Source: Burkholderia cenocepacia (lineage in GTDB: Bacteria; Pseudomonadota; Gammaproteobacteria; Burkholderiales; Burkholderiaceae). From it: 64,000 bases of DNA. Location: positions 1 to 64,000 of the forward strand of contig NZ_UAQZ01000018.1 of the NCBI RefSeq assembly GCF_900446215.1. Reading direction: 5' to 3'. A program made the position numbers and the translations under genes. Below, in pieces: positions 44,795 to 53,860 of this stretch (positions are counted from its first letter, which is position 1; every line of letters starts with the position of its first letter). The notes beneath the pieces were generated by a model. That model was not told where the DNA came from. It saw nothing but the letters and a program-made list of their open reading frames with translations, and did not search any database.

Positions 44795-45009
44795 GTGATT
44801 TCCCGCTGGTTCTGTTGGAGGACGAAAACGGCTTCGATGTTAACACGGGCATCCGGGCCGGTTTGGGCGGTTTGGTCGCGCCCACGCCGCGCCGCGCGAT
44901 CCCGTGGGCGGGCTGCGAACGTTTTCACGCGCGAAGTGTCGGCTCGCCTGCCGCGGGGCGGGTGCGTTACTCTTACGCCTTGATCAGAATCCGAAGAGGA
45001 ACGAGGCTC

Positions 45010-45555
45010 ATGTCCCACCTGTCCGCGGCCGCACGCGCACGCACCGGCCTGCTTCGCCCGTTGCGCGCGCCGCTTTGCGCGCTGACGCTTGCCACGCTTC
45101 TCGCCGCCTGCGCGATGCCGACCCATCCCGATTCCGCCGCCCCCGCGCCCGACCCGTACAACCCGGCCGCCGTCCAGCTGCTCGACGACACCAGTTGGGA
45201 GCTCACCAGCTGGGTGAACGCCGACGGCACGCCACGCGCGATCCCGCACGGCGACAACGGCGAACCGATCAAGCTCGCGCTGTCGACCGATTCGGGCATC
45301 CGGCGCGCGAGCGGGTTCTCCGGCTGCAACCGCTACATGGGCACCTACGCGATCAAGAACGGCGTGCTGAGCTTCGGCCCGCTCGCCGGCACGCGGATGG
45401 CCTGCCCGAACACGCTCGGCGGCCAGCTCGAAGCCGCCTACCTCGATGCGCTCGCCCACGTCGAGAAGACCGGCGTGCAGATGCGTGCGCCCCAGCAATT
45501 GCAGATCGTGACCCAGGCCGGCGCAACGCTGACGTTCACGCACCGGAGCCCCTGA
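45010..45555 (+). CDS. META-domain lipoprotein (HslJ-like)
   Basis: A 181-aa predicted lipoprotein with a long signal peptide ending in LLAACAM. The META domain follows: WELTSWVNADGTPRAIPHGDNGEPIKLAL, the hallmark SGFSGCNRYMGTYAIKNGVLSFGPLAGTRMACPN, and a C-terminal QLQIVTQAGATLTFTHR. META domains occur in HslJ, a heat-induced E. coli protein linked to novobiocin tolerance; the function is uncertain. The ATG at 45010 is preceded by GAGGAACGAGG. It points away from purT and toward ftsK. Confidence 0.87.
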   Translation: MSHLSAAARARTGLLRPLRAPLCALTLATLLAACAMPTHPDSAAPAPDPYNPAAVQLLDDTSWELTSWVNADGTPRAIPHGDNGEPIKLALSTDSGIRRASGFSGCNRYMGTYAIKNGVLSFGPLAGTRMACPNTLGGQLEAAYLDALAHVEKTGVQMRAPQQLQIVTQAGATLTFTHRSP

Positions 45556-45732
45556 TGTACGGCGCGCGCGAAGGCCGACCGACCGCCTTCGCGTGGCGCG
45601 CCACGCGCACGCGCCAGCCGCGTGCGTCGCGCGGCGTGAATCGGAATCACGCCGCGTTAGAGTCTTGTTCGCCGGCCGGTTAAACTCGGCGGGTCGCGCC
45701 CCGCGCGCCCCGCCCCACTCCTGTTTCAAAGC

Positions 45733-48700
45733 ATGCACACGGTTGTCTTCGGCTGGTTCGGCATCTCCGCCGTCTGGTTCCTCCTTCTCTTCTGGCGTCT
45801 CGTGCAGGCGATGCTGCCCGGCGGCGGCGGGCTCGCCGGTCGCGGCTCGATTCGCCTGTGGCTCGGCTTCGCCGCGGTATTCGTCGCAAGCTGCACGCTG
45901 ACGAGCCCGCTGTCGGGCCCCGACACGAACGCGCTCGGTCATGCGTTCTCGGCCGGCTTCGCCCACGTGCTCGGCCCGGTCGGCACGCCGGTCGCGATGG
46001 TCGTGCTGTTCTTCGCCGGCCTGCCGTGGCTGACCGGCATCGGCTGGCGGCAGTTCGCCGCATGGGTCGACACGTCGTTCGGCGTCAAGCTGTCGCGCGA
46101 CGGCGGCGACGACGACGCGCGCGGAATCGCCGACCTGCCGCGCAGCGCGCTGCATCGCGACGACGACGTCGTGCAACCGACCACCGCGCACACCGTCAAC
46201 TCGATGGCGCCGCGCCAGAACGGCCGGTATTCGCGCCCGACATTGTGGAAACCCGATCCGCAGGCACGACCGAAGCCGCGCAGCAAGACGCCCCCGCGCC
46301 CCCTTGCGGAACCCGTCGCGCCGTCGGGCTGGCTGAAGCCGACCGCCTCCCCGCGCACGCCGGTGCCGCCCGCCCCCATCCCGGCCAGCGCGATGCCGCC
46401 GCCGACCACCGGCAGCACCGCCAGCCTCGCGCGCGCCGCCGCGAACGCGCAAGTGCCGCGCCCCGCGCCCGCCCCGCTTCCGGTCGGATTCGAACCCGTC
46501 CGGCCGCGTCCGACCGCCGCGCGGCCGGCCACCGCTGCGCTGACGCAGACCGCGCCGCGCGCGACCGTCGCGCCGCGACCGGCCGGCACGCAAGCGCAAC
46601 GTCCGCCGGTGCGCCCGGTCGCGGGCACGGCGGCCACCGGCCAGTCGCCGGACGCGGCACGTCGCCGCCCGGCGCCGCCCGCCCCGGCGCGCGCGCCGCT
46701 CTATGCGTGGAACGAGAAACCGGCCGCGCCGATTACGCCGGCGCCGAGCGTTCACGACACGCTGCGTTCGATCGAGGCCAGCACCGCGCAATGGGCGTCG
46801 CTGGGCGGCGCACAGTCGGCCGATGCAACGCACGCGGCGGCCGCGGCCGCCGCCGTGGCCGGCGTCGCCGCGGCAGCAGACAGCGTGGCCGCGCCGGTAA
46901 CGGCGGCATCGGCGGTCGCGTCGAACGCGTTCGCCTCCGCGGCACATGACATTGCAGCCCAGGACACCAACGTTCCGGCAGCACACAAAGAACACGATGC
47001 CGTGCCCGCGTACGACGATCGCGCGCCGATCGTGCTCGACGCCTTCATGCCGGCAGAATCGCGGATCACGCAGGCGCCGGCTGGCGAGTTGCGTGGCCCT
47101 GCGCTCGATGACGCTACATCGCACGCGCTGCCGAAAACCGGCACCGACGATCGCGTGGTTTCGCATCACGCCGACGACGAGATCCGTCATGTCGACGATG
47201 TGCCCGCCGCGCCGGCATTCGGGATCGCAGCCGCGCCGTCGTTCGACGCGCCCATCGATCTCGCGCCGTGGGACGACGTTGTCAGCGCGCCGGTTTCCGC
47301 CCTCGACGTGTCGACCGAAAACCCGAGCGCCGAATCGCTGGCGAACACCGCAGGATCGGAATCCGCTCATTCAGCCTCCACGCAAACAGGCGATGCAGCG
47401 GTTCGCGACCTCGGCACCAGCACGCCGGCCGGGTCCGTCGATATCGACGACAAGGACGACGCGCAACCGGCGGCTGCCATCGACCGCGCCGCACCGGTCC
47501 ACGTGCCGCAAGGCGCTGCCGATGCGCACGCCGGTGTAAAACCCGCCGAAAGCATCGTTCCGTTCGCTGTGCTGCCCTCTTCGTCGATCGCGCAGACGTC
47601 TGCCCGCACGCTTTCCGGGACCGCGTCGACTACAGCAGCAACGTCCGCACCGGCCCGATCACAGCCTGCACCGGAAGCTGGCAAGGCAATGGAGGCGGAC
47701 CCAGCGGCACCGCTGTCGGCCGGCGCTCAACGCGCGACGCCCGCCGCCACACAGTGGACAGCCCCGACGATGCCGTCCGCTGCGGCACCGGCGACCGTCG
47801 CTTCGGAAGTGCCGAAATCGCCCGCGGCTCAACCGTTCGCCGCAGCTTCGACGGCTTCGGCCATCGCCGCATCGCCACTGGCCGGCACGGCTCATGGCGC
47901 GACTGCACAAGCATCCACACCCGCATCGAGCGTCGCCCCCGCTACCGCCGCCATCTCACCCGTTGGCATAACCGGCACCGCGTCCGCTTCGCTGACGCAA
48001 CCGGCCGCATCGGCACCGCCCGTTACTTCCGCCGCGCCGGCATCGCCGGCCGGTGTTACGGGCATGACTTACGGTTCGCTTTCCGGCGCTTCGACGCCCG
48101 CATCGACCGCTGCGCCCGTCGTGACGGCATCGACGACCGGTGCGTCGGGTTCGACGTTCGGTTCGATCGCGCCGACGCCGGACACATCGGCGCCCGCCAT
48201 CGCGACGCCCGCGACTTTCACGTCCGCGCCGAACGCTGCACCGTCTTCCGCGCCGGCATCGACGCTTCCCGCCAGCACGGCGACCACGTCGACCGGTACA
48301 ACGACCACGACCTTCGCTACATCCGGCTCATCCGGCGCAGTCACCCCGCAGCCGCCAATCAGCTTGCCGGTGTCGCCCACCACGTCCACCACGACGTCGG
48401 CGTCCTTCAGCGCGCTCGCTCCGGCCACCACGGCCGCCGCCACTCCGGCCCACCCGCCCGCGGGTGCGCCTTCAGCCGCAGCCGGATCGCCGATGTCGAT
48501 CGCGCCCGTACCTGCCGCAACCACAACCGCAGCCGCAACCCAGACGTTCACGACACCGCCCGCCCCTGCCGCTTCGTCGGCAGGCTGGACCATGTCGCAT
48601 GACGTGACCGCGACGCCGACCGCGGCGCCGCCGGCAGCAATCGTCCCCGGCACGAACCTCCCGGCCACGCCGGCAGCCGTCAGTTCGGCGCCGCCGACCG

Positions 48701-50310
48701 TGATCCCGCCAATCGGCGCACCCGCGGCCCATGCAACCGAGGCCACCGACGCAACCGAACCGCCCCCGGCCGACACCCCCGTCCGTCAGCCGCGCCCGAA
48801 CGCGTTCGAATTCCACGCACCCGCGTCGTTCAGCGTCGAACTGCCGACGCTCGACCTGCTCGAACCGGCATCCGACGACATCGAAACGATCACCGAGGAA
48901 CACCTCGCGCAAACCGCGCAGGTGATCGAGCAGCGGCTGCAGGAATTCAAGGTGCCGGTGACGGTGGTCGGTGCATCGGCCGGCCCCGTGATCACGCGCT
49001 TCGAGATCGAACCCGCGCTCGGCGTGCGCGGCAGCCAGATCGTCGGCCTGATGAAGGATCTGTCTCGCGGCCTCGGCCTCACGTCGATCCGCGTCGTCGA
49101 GACGATTCCCGGCAAGACCTGCATGGGCCTCGAACTGCCGAACGCGAAGCGTCAGATGATCCGCCTGTCGGAAATTCTTGCCGCACGCGAATATCAGCAT
49201 TCGCCGTCGCAACTGACGATCGCGATGGGCAAGGACATCACCGGCCATCCGGTCGTCACCGACCTCGCGAAGGCGCCGCACATGCTCGTTGCCGGTACAA
49301 CCGGTTCGGGCAAGTCGGTCGCGATCAACGCGATGATCCTGTCGCTGCTGTACAAGGCGACGCCGGAAGACGTGCGGCTCATCATGATCGACCCGAAGAT
49401 GCTGGAGTTGTCGGTCTACGAAGGCATCCCGCACCTGCTCGCGCCGGTCGTCACCGACATGAAGCTCGCGGCCAACGCGCTGAACTGGTGCGTCGGCGAA
49501 ATGGAGAAGCGCTACCGGCTGATGTCGGCCGTCGGCGTGCGCAACCTCGCGGGCTTCAACCAGAAGATCCGCGACGCGGAAGCGAAGGAAAAGAAGATCG
49601 GCAACCCGTTCTCGCTGACGCCCGACGATCCGGAGCCGCTGTCGAAGCTGCCGCTGATCGTCGTCGTGATCGACGAGCTGGCCGACCTGATGATGGTGGC
49701 CGGCAAGAAGATCGAGGAGCTGATCGCCCGCCTCGCGCAGAAGGCGCGCGCGGCCGGCATCCACCTGATCCTCGCGACCCAGCGGCCGTCCGTCGACGTG
49801 ATCACGGGCCTCATCAAGGCGAACATCCCGACGCGCGTCGCGTTCCAGGTATCGTCGAAGATCGACTCGCGCACGATCCTCGACCAGATGGGTGCGGAGT
49901 CGCTGCTCGGGATGGGCGACATGCTGTTCCTGCCGCCCGGCACCGGCTATCCGCAGCGCGTGCACGGCGCGTTCGTCGCCGACGAGGAAGTGCACCGGAT
50001 CGTCGAGTACCTGAAGCAGTTCGGCGAGCCGCAGTACGAGGAAGGCATCCTCGACGGCCCGGCCGCCGACGGCGCGACGCAGGACCTGTTCGGCGACGCG
50101 CCGGACGCGGAAGCCGATCCGCTGTACGACGAAGCGGTCGCATTCGTCGTGCGCACGCGGCGCGCGTCGATCTCGTCGGTGCAACGGCAGTTGCGCATCG
50201 GCTACAACCGCGCGGCGCGCCTCGTCGAGCAGATGGAAGCGGCCGGCCTCGTGTCGGCGATGGGCATCAACGGCAGCCGCGAGGTACTCGTGCCGGCCAC
50301 GGCCGACTGA
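45733..50310 (+). CDS. ftsK: DNA translocase FtsK with very long Ala/Pro/Thr-rich linker
   Basis: Septal DNA translocase that moves chromosome ends during division and activates XerCD at dif. 1525 aa, longer than E. coli FtsK (1329). About three to four N-terminal membrane helices (residues 5-120) are followed by a low-complexity linker of about 870 residues (160-1030), rich in Ala, Pro and Thr. The motor begins near 1030: LDLLEPASDDIETITEEHL, Walker A GTTGSGKS (1188-1195), Walker B IDELAD (about 1313-1318), then the gamma winged-helix domain near 1455-1520 (AVAFVVRTRRASISSVQRQLRIGYNRAARL) that reads KOPS. The frame is continuous. A strong terminator follows. Confidence 0.95.
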   Translation: MHTVVFGWFGISAVWFLLLFWRLVQAMLPGGGGLAGRGSIRLWLGFAAVFVASCTLTSPLSGPDTNALGHAFSAGFAHVLGPVGTPVAMVVLFFAGLPWLTGIGWRQFAAWVDTSFGVKLSRDGGDDDARGIADLPRSALHRDDDVVQPTTAHTVNSMAPRQNGRYSRPTLWKPDPQARPKPRSKTPPRPLAEPVAPSGWLKPTASPRTPVPPAPIPASAMPPPTTGSTASLARAAANAQVPRPAPAPLPVGFEPVRPRPTAARPATAALTQTAPRATVAPRPAGTQAQRPPVRPVAGTAATGQSPDAARRRPAPPAPARAPLYAWNEKPAAPITPAPSVHDTLRSIEASTAQWASLGGAQSADATHAAAAAAAVAGVAAAADSVAAPVTAASAVASNAFASAAHDIAAQDTNVPAAHKEHDAVPAYDDRAPIVLDAFMPAESRITQAPAGELRGPALDDATSHALPKTGTDDRVVSHHADDEIRHVDDVPAAPAFGIAAAPSFDAPIDLAPWDDVVSAPVSALDVSTENPSAESLANTAGSESAHSASTQTGDAAVRDLGTSTPAGSVDIDDKDDAQPAAAIDRAAPVHVPQGAADAHAGVKPAESIVPFAVLPSSSIAQTSARTLSGTASTTAATSAPARSQPAPEAGKAMEADPAAPLSAGAQRATPAATQWTAPTMPSAAAPATVASEVPKSPAAQPFAAASTASAIAASPLAGTAHGATAQASTPASSVAPATAAISPVGITGTASASLTQPAASAPPVTSAAPASPAGVTGMTYGSLSGASTPASTAAPVVTASTTGASGSTFGSIAPTPDTSAPAIATPATFTSAPNAAPSSAPASTLPASTATTSTGTTTTTFATSGSSGAVTPQPPISLPVSPTTSTTTSASFSALAPATTAAATPAHPPAGAPSAAAGSPMSIAPVPAATTTAAATQTFTTPPAPAASSAGWTMSHDVTATPTAAPPAAIVPGTNLPATPAAVSSAPPTVIPPIGAPAAHATEATDATEPPPADTPVRQPRPNAFEFHAPASFSVELPTLDLLEPASDDIETITEEHLAQTAQVIEQRLQEFKVPVTVVGASAGPVITRFEIEPALGVRGSQIVGLMKDLSRGLGLTSIRVVETIPGKTCMGLELPNAKRQMIRLSEILAAREYQHSPSQLTIAMGKDITGHPVVTDLAKAPHMLVAGTTGSGKSVAINAMILSLLYKATPEDVRLIMIDPKMLELSVYEGIPHLLAPVVTDMKLAANALNWCVGEMEKRYRLMSAVGVRNLAGFNQKIRDAEAKEKKIGNPFSLTPDDPEPLSKLPLIVVVIDELADLMMVAGKKIEELIARLAQKARAAGIHLILATQRPSVDVITGLIKANIPTRVAFQVSSKIDSRTILDQMGAESLLGMGDMLFLPPGTGYPQRVHGAFVADEEVHRIVEYLKQFGEPQYEEGILDGPAADGATQDLFGDAPDAEADPLYDEAVAFVVRTRRASISSVQRQLRIGYNRAARLVEQMEAAGLVSAMGINGSREVLVPATAD

Positions 50311-50372
50311 AGCCGGCAGGCCGGCGGCCGCGAATCATCGATCCGGGCGTGCCACACAACCGATCGCCCCGC

Positions 50373-50403
50373 AAAAAAAGGCGCTGCCTCGGCAGCGCCT
50401 TTT
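50373..50403. terminator. Bidirectional rho-independent terminator between ftsK and the lactonase gene
   Basis: AAAAAAA, then AGGCGCTGCC-tc-GGCAGCGCCT with TTTT after it: a perfect 10-bp stem with T-runs on both strands. It lies 63 bases after the ftsK stop and 5 bases beyond the stop of the convergent lactonase gene, so it serves both. Confidence 0.9.
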
Positions 50404-50407
50404 GCAT

Positions 50408-51652
50408 TTACTGCACCGGCACCAGCTTGAAGTCGACCGGCTTGCCGACCGCGACCTTCTGCGGATTCGCGCCGAGTTGCCCGGTTTCGACATCGCGGCT
50501 GAACACGTAGAACGTGTCGCTGTCCTGGTTGCCGACGATCAGCCACTTGCCGGTCGGATCGATCAGGAATTCGCGCGGCGTCTTGCCGAGGCTCGACTGG
50601 CGACCAACGTGTTTCAACCGGCCGTCGGCCTTGTTCACCGCGTAGATCACGAGGTCGTTCGCGTCGCCGCGGTTGCTCGCGTACAGGAAGCGGCCGTCCG
50701 GCGACAGGTGGATCGCGCCGCCGCCGACCTTGCCCTTGAAGCCCGGCGCCGTCATCGGCAGCGTCTCGATCGGCGTCAGCTTGCCGTCGTGGTAGCCGAA
50801 TACCTCGACCGATGCGTTCAGCTCGCTCGTCACGTACGCGAACCGGCCGTCGGCGCTGAACACCATGTGGCGCGGGCCCGAGCCGGCCTTCACCGGCGTG
50901 TAGCGCGCCTCGGTCGGGCTGATCAGCCCGCGGCTGCCGTCCACCGTGTAGCGGTAGCCGTAGATCTTGTCCGCGCCGAGATCCTGCACGAACAGGTAGC
51001 GGCCGTCCGGCGAAAACACCGTCGAATGCACGTGCGCGCCGTCCTGGCGGCCCTTCACGGGCCCGGTGCCTTCGTGGTGAACCGTCAGCACGGCCTGGCC
51101 GACCGCGCCGTCGTCGCGCAGCGGGAACACCGCGAAGCTGCCGCCCGGATCGGCCGCGACCGAGTAGTTGGCCGTCACGAGGTACTTGCCGTCCGGCGAC
51201 AGCGCGAGATAGCAAGGATCGTTCCCTTCGGACGATACGCGGTCGATGAAGCTCAGCGCGCCCGTCTTCGCGTCGAAGCGGAATGCGCTCACGCCGCCGC
51301 GCTGCGTCGCCGGGCCGTTGTCGCCGGGCAGTTCGTTGACCGCGTAGACGGTGCGACCGTCGCGGCTCGGCAACAGATACGACGGATTTTCGGTCTTCGC
51401 CGACGATACCGGCGCGACGCCGCCGGTCTTGGTATCGAAGCGGTAAACGTAGATCCCGTCGCTGCCGCCGCCCGTATAGGTGCCGACGAGCAGGTTGTAG
51501 ACGCCGTCGGCCGGGGCGGACGATTGCTGTGCAAACGCGTGGGTCGCGGACAGGGAAAGCACGATCGCGAAACCTTTCATCCAGTGAGCGAGCCTAAGCG
51601 GGAACCCTCGTGTCGAAGCGCGTGCGTCATGCTCGCGTAAACGGTTGGGCAT
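50408..51652 (-). CDS. Lactonase-family seven-bladed beta-propeller protein (6-phosphogluconolactonase-like), exported
   Basis: A 414-aa member of the YbhE/lactonase_7-bladed family. Repeated blade patterns are seen, for example SPDGKYLVTANYSV, SPDGRYLFVQDLGADKIYGY, SADGRFAYVTSELNASVEVFGY, SPDGRFLYASNRGDANDLVIY and DPTGKWLIVGNQDSDTFYVF. A hydrophobic signal-like stretch (MKGFAIVLSLSATHAFAQQ) begins at residue 25, so the protein is probably exported. Cytosolic 6-phosphogluconolactonase activity is therefore doubtful. The ATG at 51652 has GGAGG 6 bases upstream; an internal ATG at residue 25 would give a standard signal peptide and is a real alternative. Confidence 0.85.
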   Translation of the reverse strand: MPNRLREHDARASTRGFPLRLAHWMKGFAIVLSLSATHAFAQQSSAPADGVYNLLVGTYTGGGSDGIYVYRFDTKTGGVAPVSSAKTENPSYLLPSRDGRTVYAVNELPGDNGPATQRGGVSAFRFDAKTGALSFIDRVSSEGNDPCYLALSPDGKYLVTANYSVAADPGGSFAVFPLRDDGAVGQAVLTVHHEGTGPVKGRQDGAHVHSTVFSPDGRYLFVQDLGADKIYGYRYTVDGSRGLISPTEARYTPVKAGSGPRHMVFSADGRFAYVTSELNASVEVFGYHDGKLTPIETLPMTAPGFKGKVGGGAIHLSPDGRFLYASNRGDANDLVIYAVNKADGRLKHVGRQSSLGKTPREFLIDPTGKWLIVGNQDSDTFYVFSRDVETGQLGANPQKVAVGKPVDFKLVPVQ

Positions 51653-51818
51653 TGAATCCTCCTTGCATCGAGTCGCTTCAAGTGTTGAGATAGGACGAAA
51701 CGCCGGCCGTTCATGCGCTCCGCCGCCCGGCCGAGTATACGGGGCGCGGCGCCCGGGCGTGAAGTCCGGGCCGCCGACGTCCGCATTGTGAACTCGAATA
51801 CCCAAGGATCGCCTGCCC

Positions 51819-53648
51819 ATGCCCGCCCTGATCGAAGACTACGCCCTCGTCGGCGATGGCCATACGGCCGCGCTGATCGCAAAAGACGGCTCCGTCGACT
51901 GGCTGTGCTGGCCCCGCTTCGATTCGGGCGCCTGCTTCGCGGCGCTGCTCGGCACGCCCGAGCACGGCCGCTGGCTGCTTGCTCCGGCCGCCGACGCCGC
52001 GATCACGCACACGACCCGCCGCTATCGCGGCGACACGCTGATTCTCGAAACCGATTACGAAAGCGCGGACGGCGCCGTCACCGTGATCGACTTCATGCCG
52101 CCCGGCAACGGCTGGTCCGAGCTGGTGCGGATCGTCGTCGGCCGCCACGGCACGATGAAGATGCGCATGGAGCTCGTGTTGCGCTTCGACTACGGTTTCT
52201 CGATTCCGTGGGTCACGCAACTGACCCGCGAGGACGGCATGAAGGCCATCGCCGGGCCCGACACCGTCGTACTGCGCACGCCGGTGCCGCTCACCGGCAA
52301 GAACCTCCATACGCTCGCGGAATTCACGGTCGGCGCCGACGAGCGCGTGCCGTTCTCGCTCGGCTACGCGGCGTCGCACATGCGGCTGCCGCCCGCGCGC
52401 GATCCGCTGTCGATGCTCGCGCGCACCGAGAACTACTGGCTCGAATGGGCGGGCCGCTGCCAGGTGCAGGGCCGCTACGCGGCCGCCGTGCGCCGCTCGC
52501 TGATCACGCTGAAGGCGCTCGCGTACGAGCCGACCGGCGGCATCGTCGCCGCGCCGACCACGTCGCTGCCCGAGAAGATCGGCGGCAACCGCAACTGGGA
52601 TTACCGCTACTGCTGGCTGCGCGACGCGACGATCACGCTGCTCGCGCTGATGCGCGGCGGCTACTACGACGAGGCGCGGGCCTGGCGCACGTGGCTCGGC
52701 CGCGTGATGGCCGGCTCGCCGGAGCAGATCCAGATCATGTACGGGATCGCCGGCGAGCGCCGGCTGCCGGAGATGGAGCTCGACTGGCTGCCCGGCTACC
52801 AGGACTCGCTGCCGGTACGCGTCGGCAACGGCGCCGCGAACCAGCTCCAGCTCGACGTGTTCGGCGAGGTGATGGCCGCGCTGCACCTCGCGCGCGTGGG
52901 CGGCCTGCAGGCCGACGACACGGTCTGGTCCGTGCAGTGCGCGCTGCTCGACCATCTGGAAAAGATCTGGCAGGAGCCGGACGAAGGGATCTGGGAAACG
53001 CGCGGCGGCCGGCGCCATTTCACGTTCTCGAAGGTGATGGCGTGGGTCGCGTTCGACCGCGCGATCAAGTCGGCGGAAATGTTCCGGCTGCCCGGCTCGC
53101 TCGACCGCTGGCGCGCGCTGCGCGAGCGGATCCATGCGGACGTCTGCGCCAATGCGTGGCACGAAGGCAAGCAGGCGTTCGCGCAAAGCTACGGCAGCGA
53201 CGAACTCGACGCGAGCGTGCTGCTGCTGCCGCAGCTCGGCTTCCTGCCGCCGGAAGACCCGCGCATCGTCGGCACGGTCGACGCGATCGAACGGGAATTG
53301 CTGCACGACGGGCTCGTGATGCGCTACCGCACGACCGAATACGACGACGGCCTGCCGCCGGGCGAAGGCACGTTTCTCGCATGCAGCTTCTGGCTGGTCG
53401 ACAGCTACGCGCTGCTCGGCCGGATCGACGACGCGCATCGGCTCTTCAGCCGCCTGCTCGCGCTGTCGAACGACCTCGGGCTGCTCGCCGAGGAATACGA
53501 CCCGGTCGCCGGGCGGCTCGTCGGCAACTTCCCGCAGGCGTTCTCGCACGTGGCGCTCGTGCACACCGCGATGAACCTGATGCACCACGAAGACGCGATG
53601 GCGCGCGCGGCCGGCCAGCCCGCGCCGGCCGTGGCCACCGGCCGCTGA
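51819..53648 (+). CDS. Glycoside hydrolase family 15 protein (glucoamylase/trehalase-like)
   Basis: A 609-aa GH15 enzyme without signal peptide, so cytosolic. The N-terminal beta-domain begins MPALIEDYALVGDGHTAALIAKDGSVDWLCWPRFDS. The (alpha/alpha)6 barrel includes GGNRNWDYRYCWLRDATITLLALM and the C-terminal pair GLLAEEYDPVAGRLVGNFPQAFSHVALVHTA, regions that carry the general acid and base glutamates in GH15. Bacterial relatives include trehalases and glucoamylase-type enzymes, so the natural substrate is uncertain. It is divergent from the lactonase gene and lies just upstream of the phaZ promoter. Confidence 0.9.
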   Translation: MPALIEDYALVGDGHTAALIAKDGSVDWLCWPRFDSGACFAALLGTPEHGRWLLAPAADAAITHTTRRYRGDTLILETDYESADGAVTVIDFMPPGNGWSELVRIVVGRHGTMKMRMELVLRFDYGFSIPWVTQLTREDGMKAIAGPDTVVLRTPVPLTGKNLHTLAEFTVGADERVPFSLGYAASHMRLPPARDPLSMLARTENYWLEWAGRCQVQGRYAAAVRRSLITLKALAYEPTGGIVAAPTTSLPEKIGGNRNWDYRYCWLRDATITLLALMRGGYYDEARAWRTWLGRVMAGSPEQIQIMYGIAGERRLPEMELDWLPGYQDSLPVRVGNGAANQLQLDVFGEVMAALHLARVGGLQADDTVWSVQCALLDHLEKIWQEPDEGIWETRGGRRHFTFSKVMAWVAFDRAIKSAEMFRLPGSLDRWRALRERIHADVCANAWHEGKQAFAQSYGSDELDASVLLLPQLGFLPPEDPRIVGTVDAIERELLHDGLVMRYRTTEYDDGLPPGEGTFLACSFWLVDSYALLGRIDDAHRLFSRLLALSNDLGLLAEEYDPVAGRLVGNFPQAFSHVALVHTAMNLMHHEDAMARAAGQPAPAVATGR

Positions 53649-53713
53649 ACGCTGCCGCCGCGGCCTTGGTCAGAGATCGTCAAATCGCAACACTTTGATG
53701 AAAACCCGGGGAA

Positions 53714-53780
53714 ATGTTGCATTGCACCACCGATCGTTGTCCGATATGATCGACGCGATTGTCCGGCTGCAATGCAACAT
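53714..53780 (+). promoter_or_regulatory. phaZ promoter bracketed by a 13-bp perfect inverted repeat
   Basis: A sigma-70-like promoter TTGCAC (53722-53727), 17 bases, TATGAT (53745-53750) precedes phaZ. ATGTTGCATTGCA (53714-53726) overlaps the -35 box, and its exact reverse complement TGCAATGCAACAT (53768-53780) lies just past the expected start of transcription. The arms are 41 bases apart. TGC/GCA-rich sites of this kind are bound by PhaR-type repressors of PHB genes in related bacteria; that regulator is an inference. Confidence 0.65.
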
Positions 53781-53860
53781 GGCCGGTCGCTGACCCACAC
53801 GGCACGCCGCGACGCCTCACGCCGCCCTTGCGCACCGTCCCCCACGCGGGAGTAGCCTGC

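Noticed and set aside
47268..48602. Second-frame open reading frame within the ftsK linker
   Set aside because: Low-complexity Arg-rich translation from GC-rich linker DNA; the ftsK frame itself is continuous and ends in a proper motor.
45733..50310. Possibility that the 1525-aa FtsK is a fusion or assembly error
   Set aside because: Membrane domain and motor are in one frame, the linker has uniform style, and long linkers are known in FtsK. Kept as one gene, with long-read checking advised.
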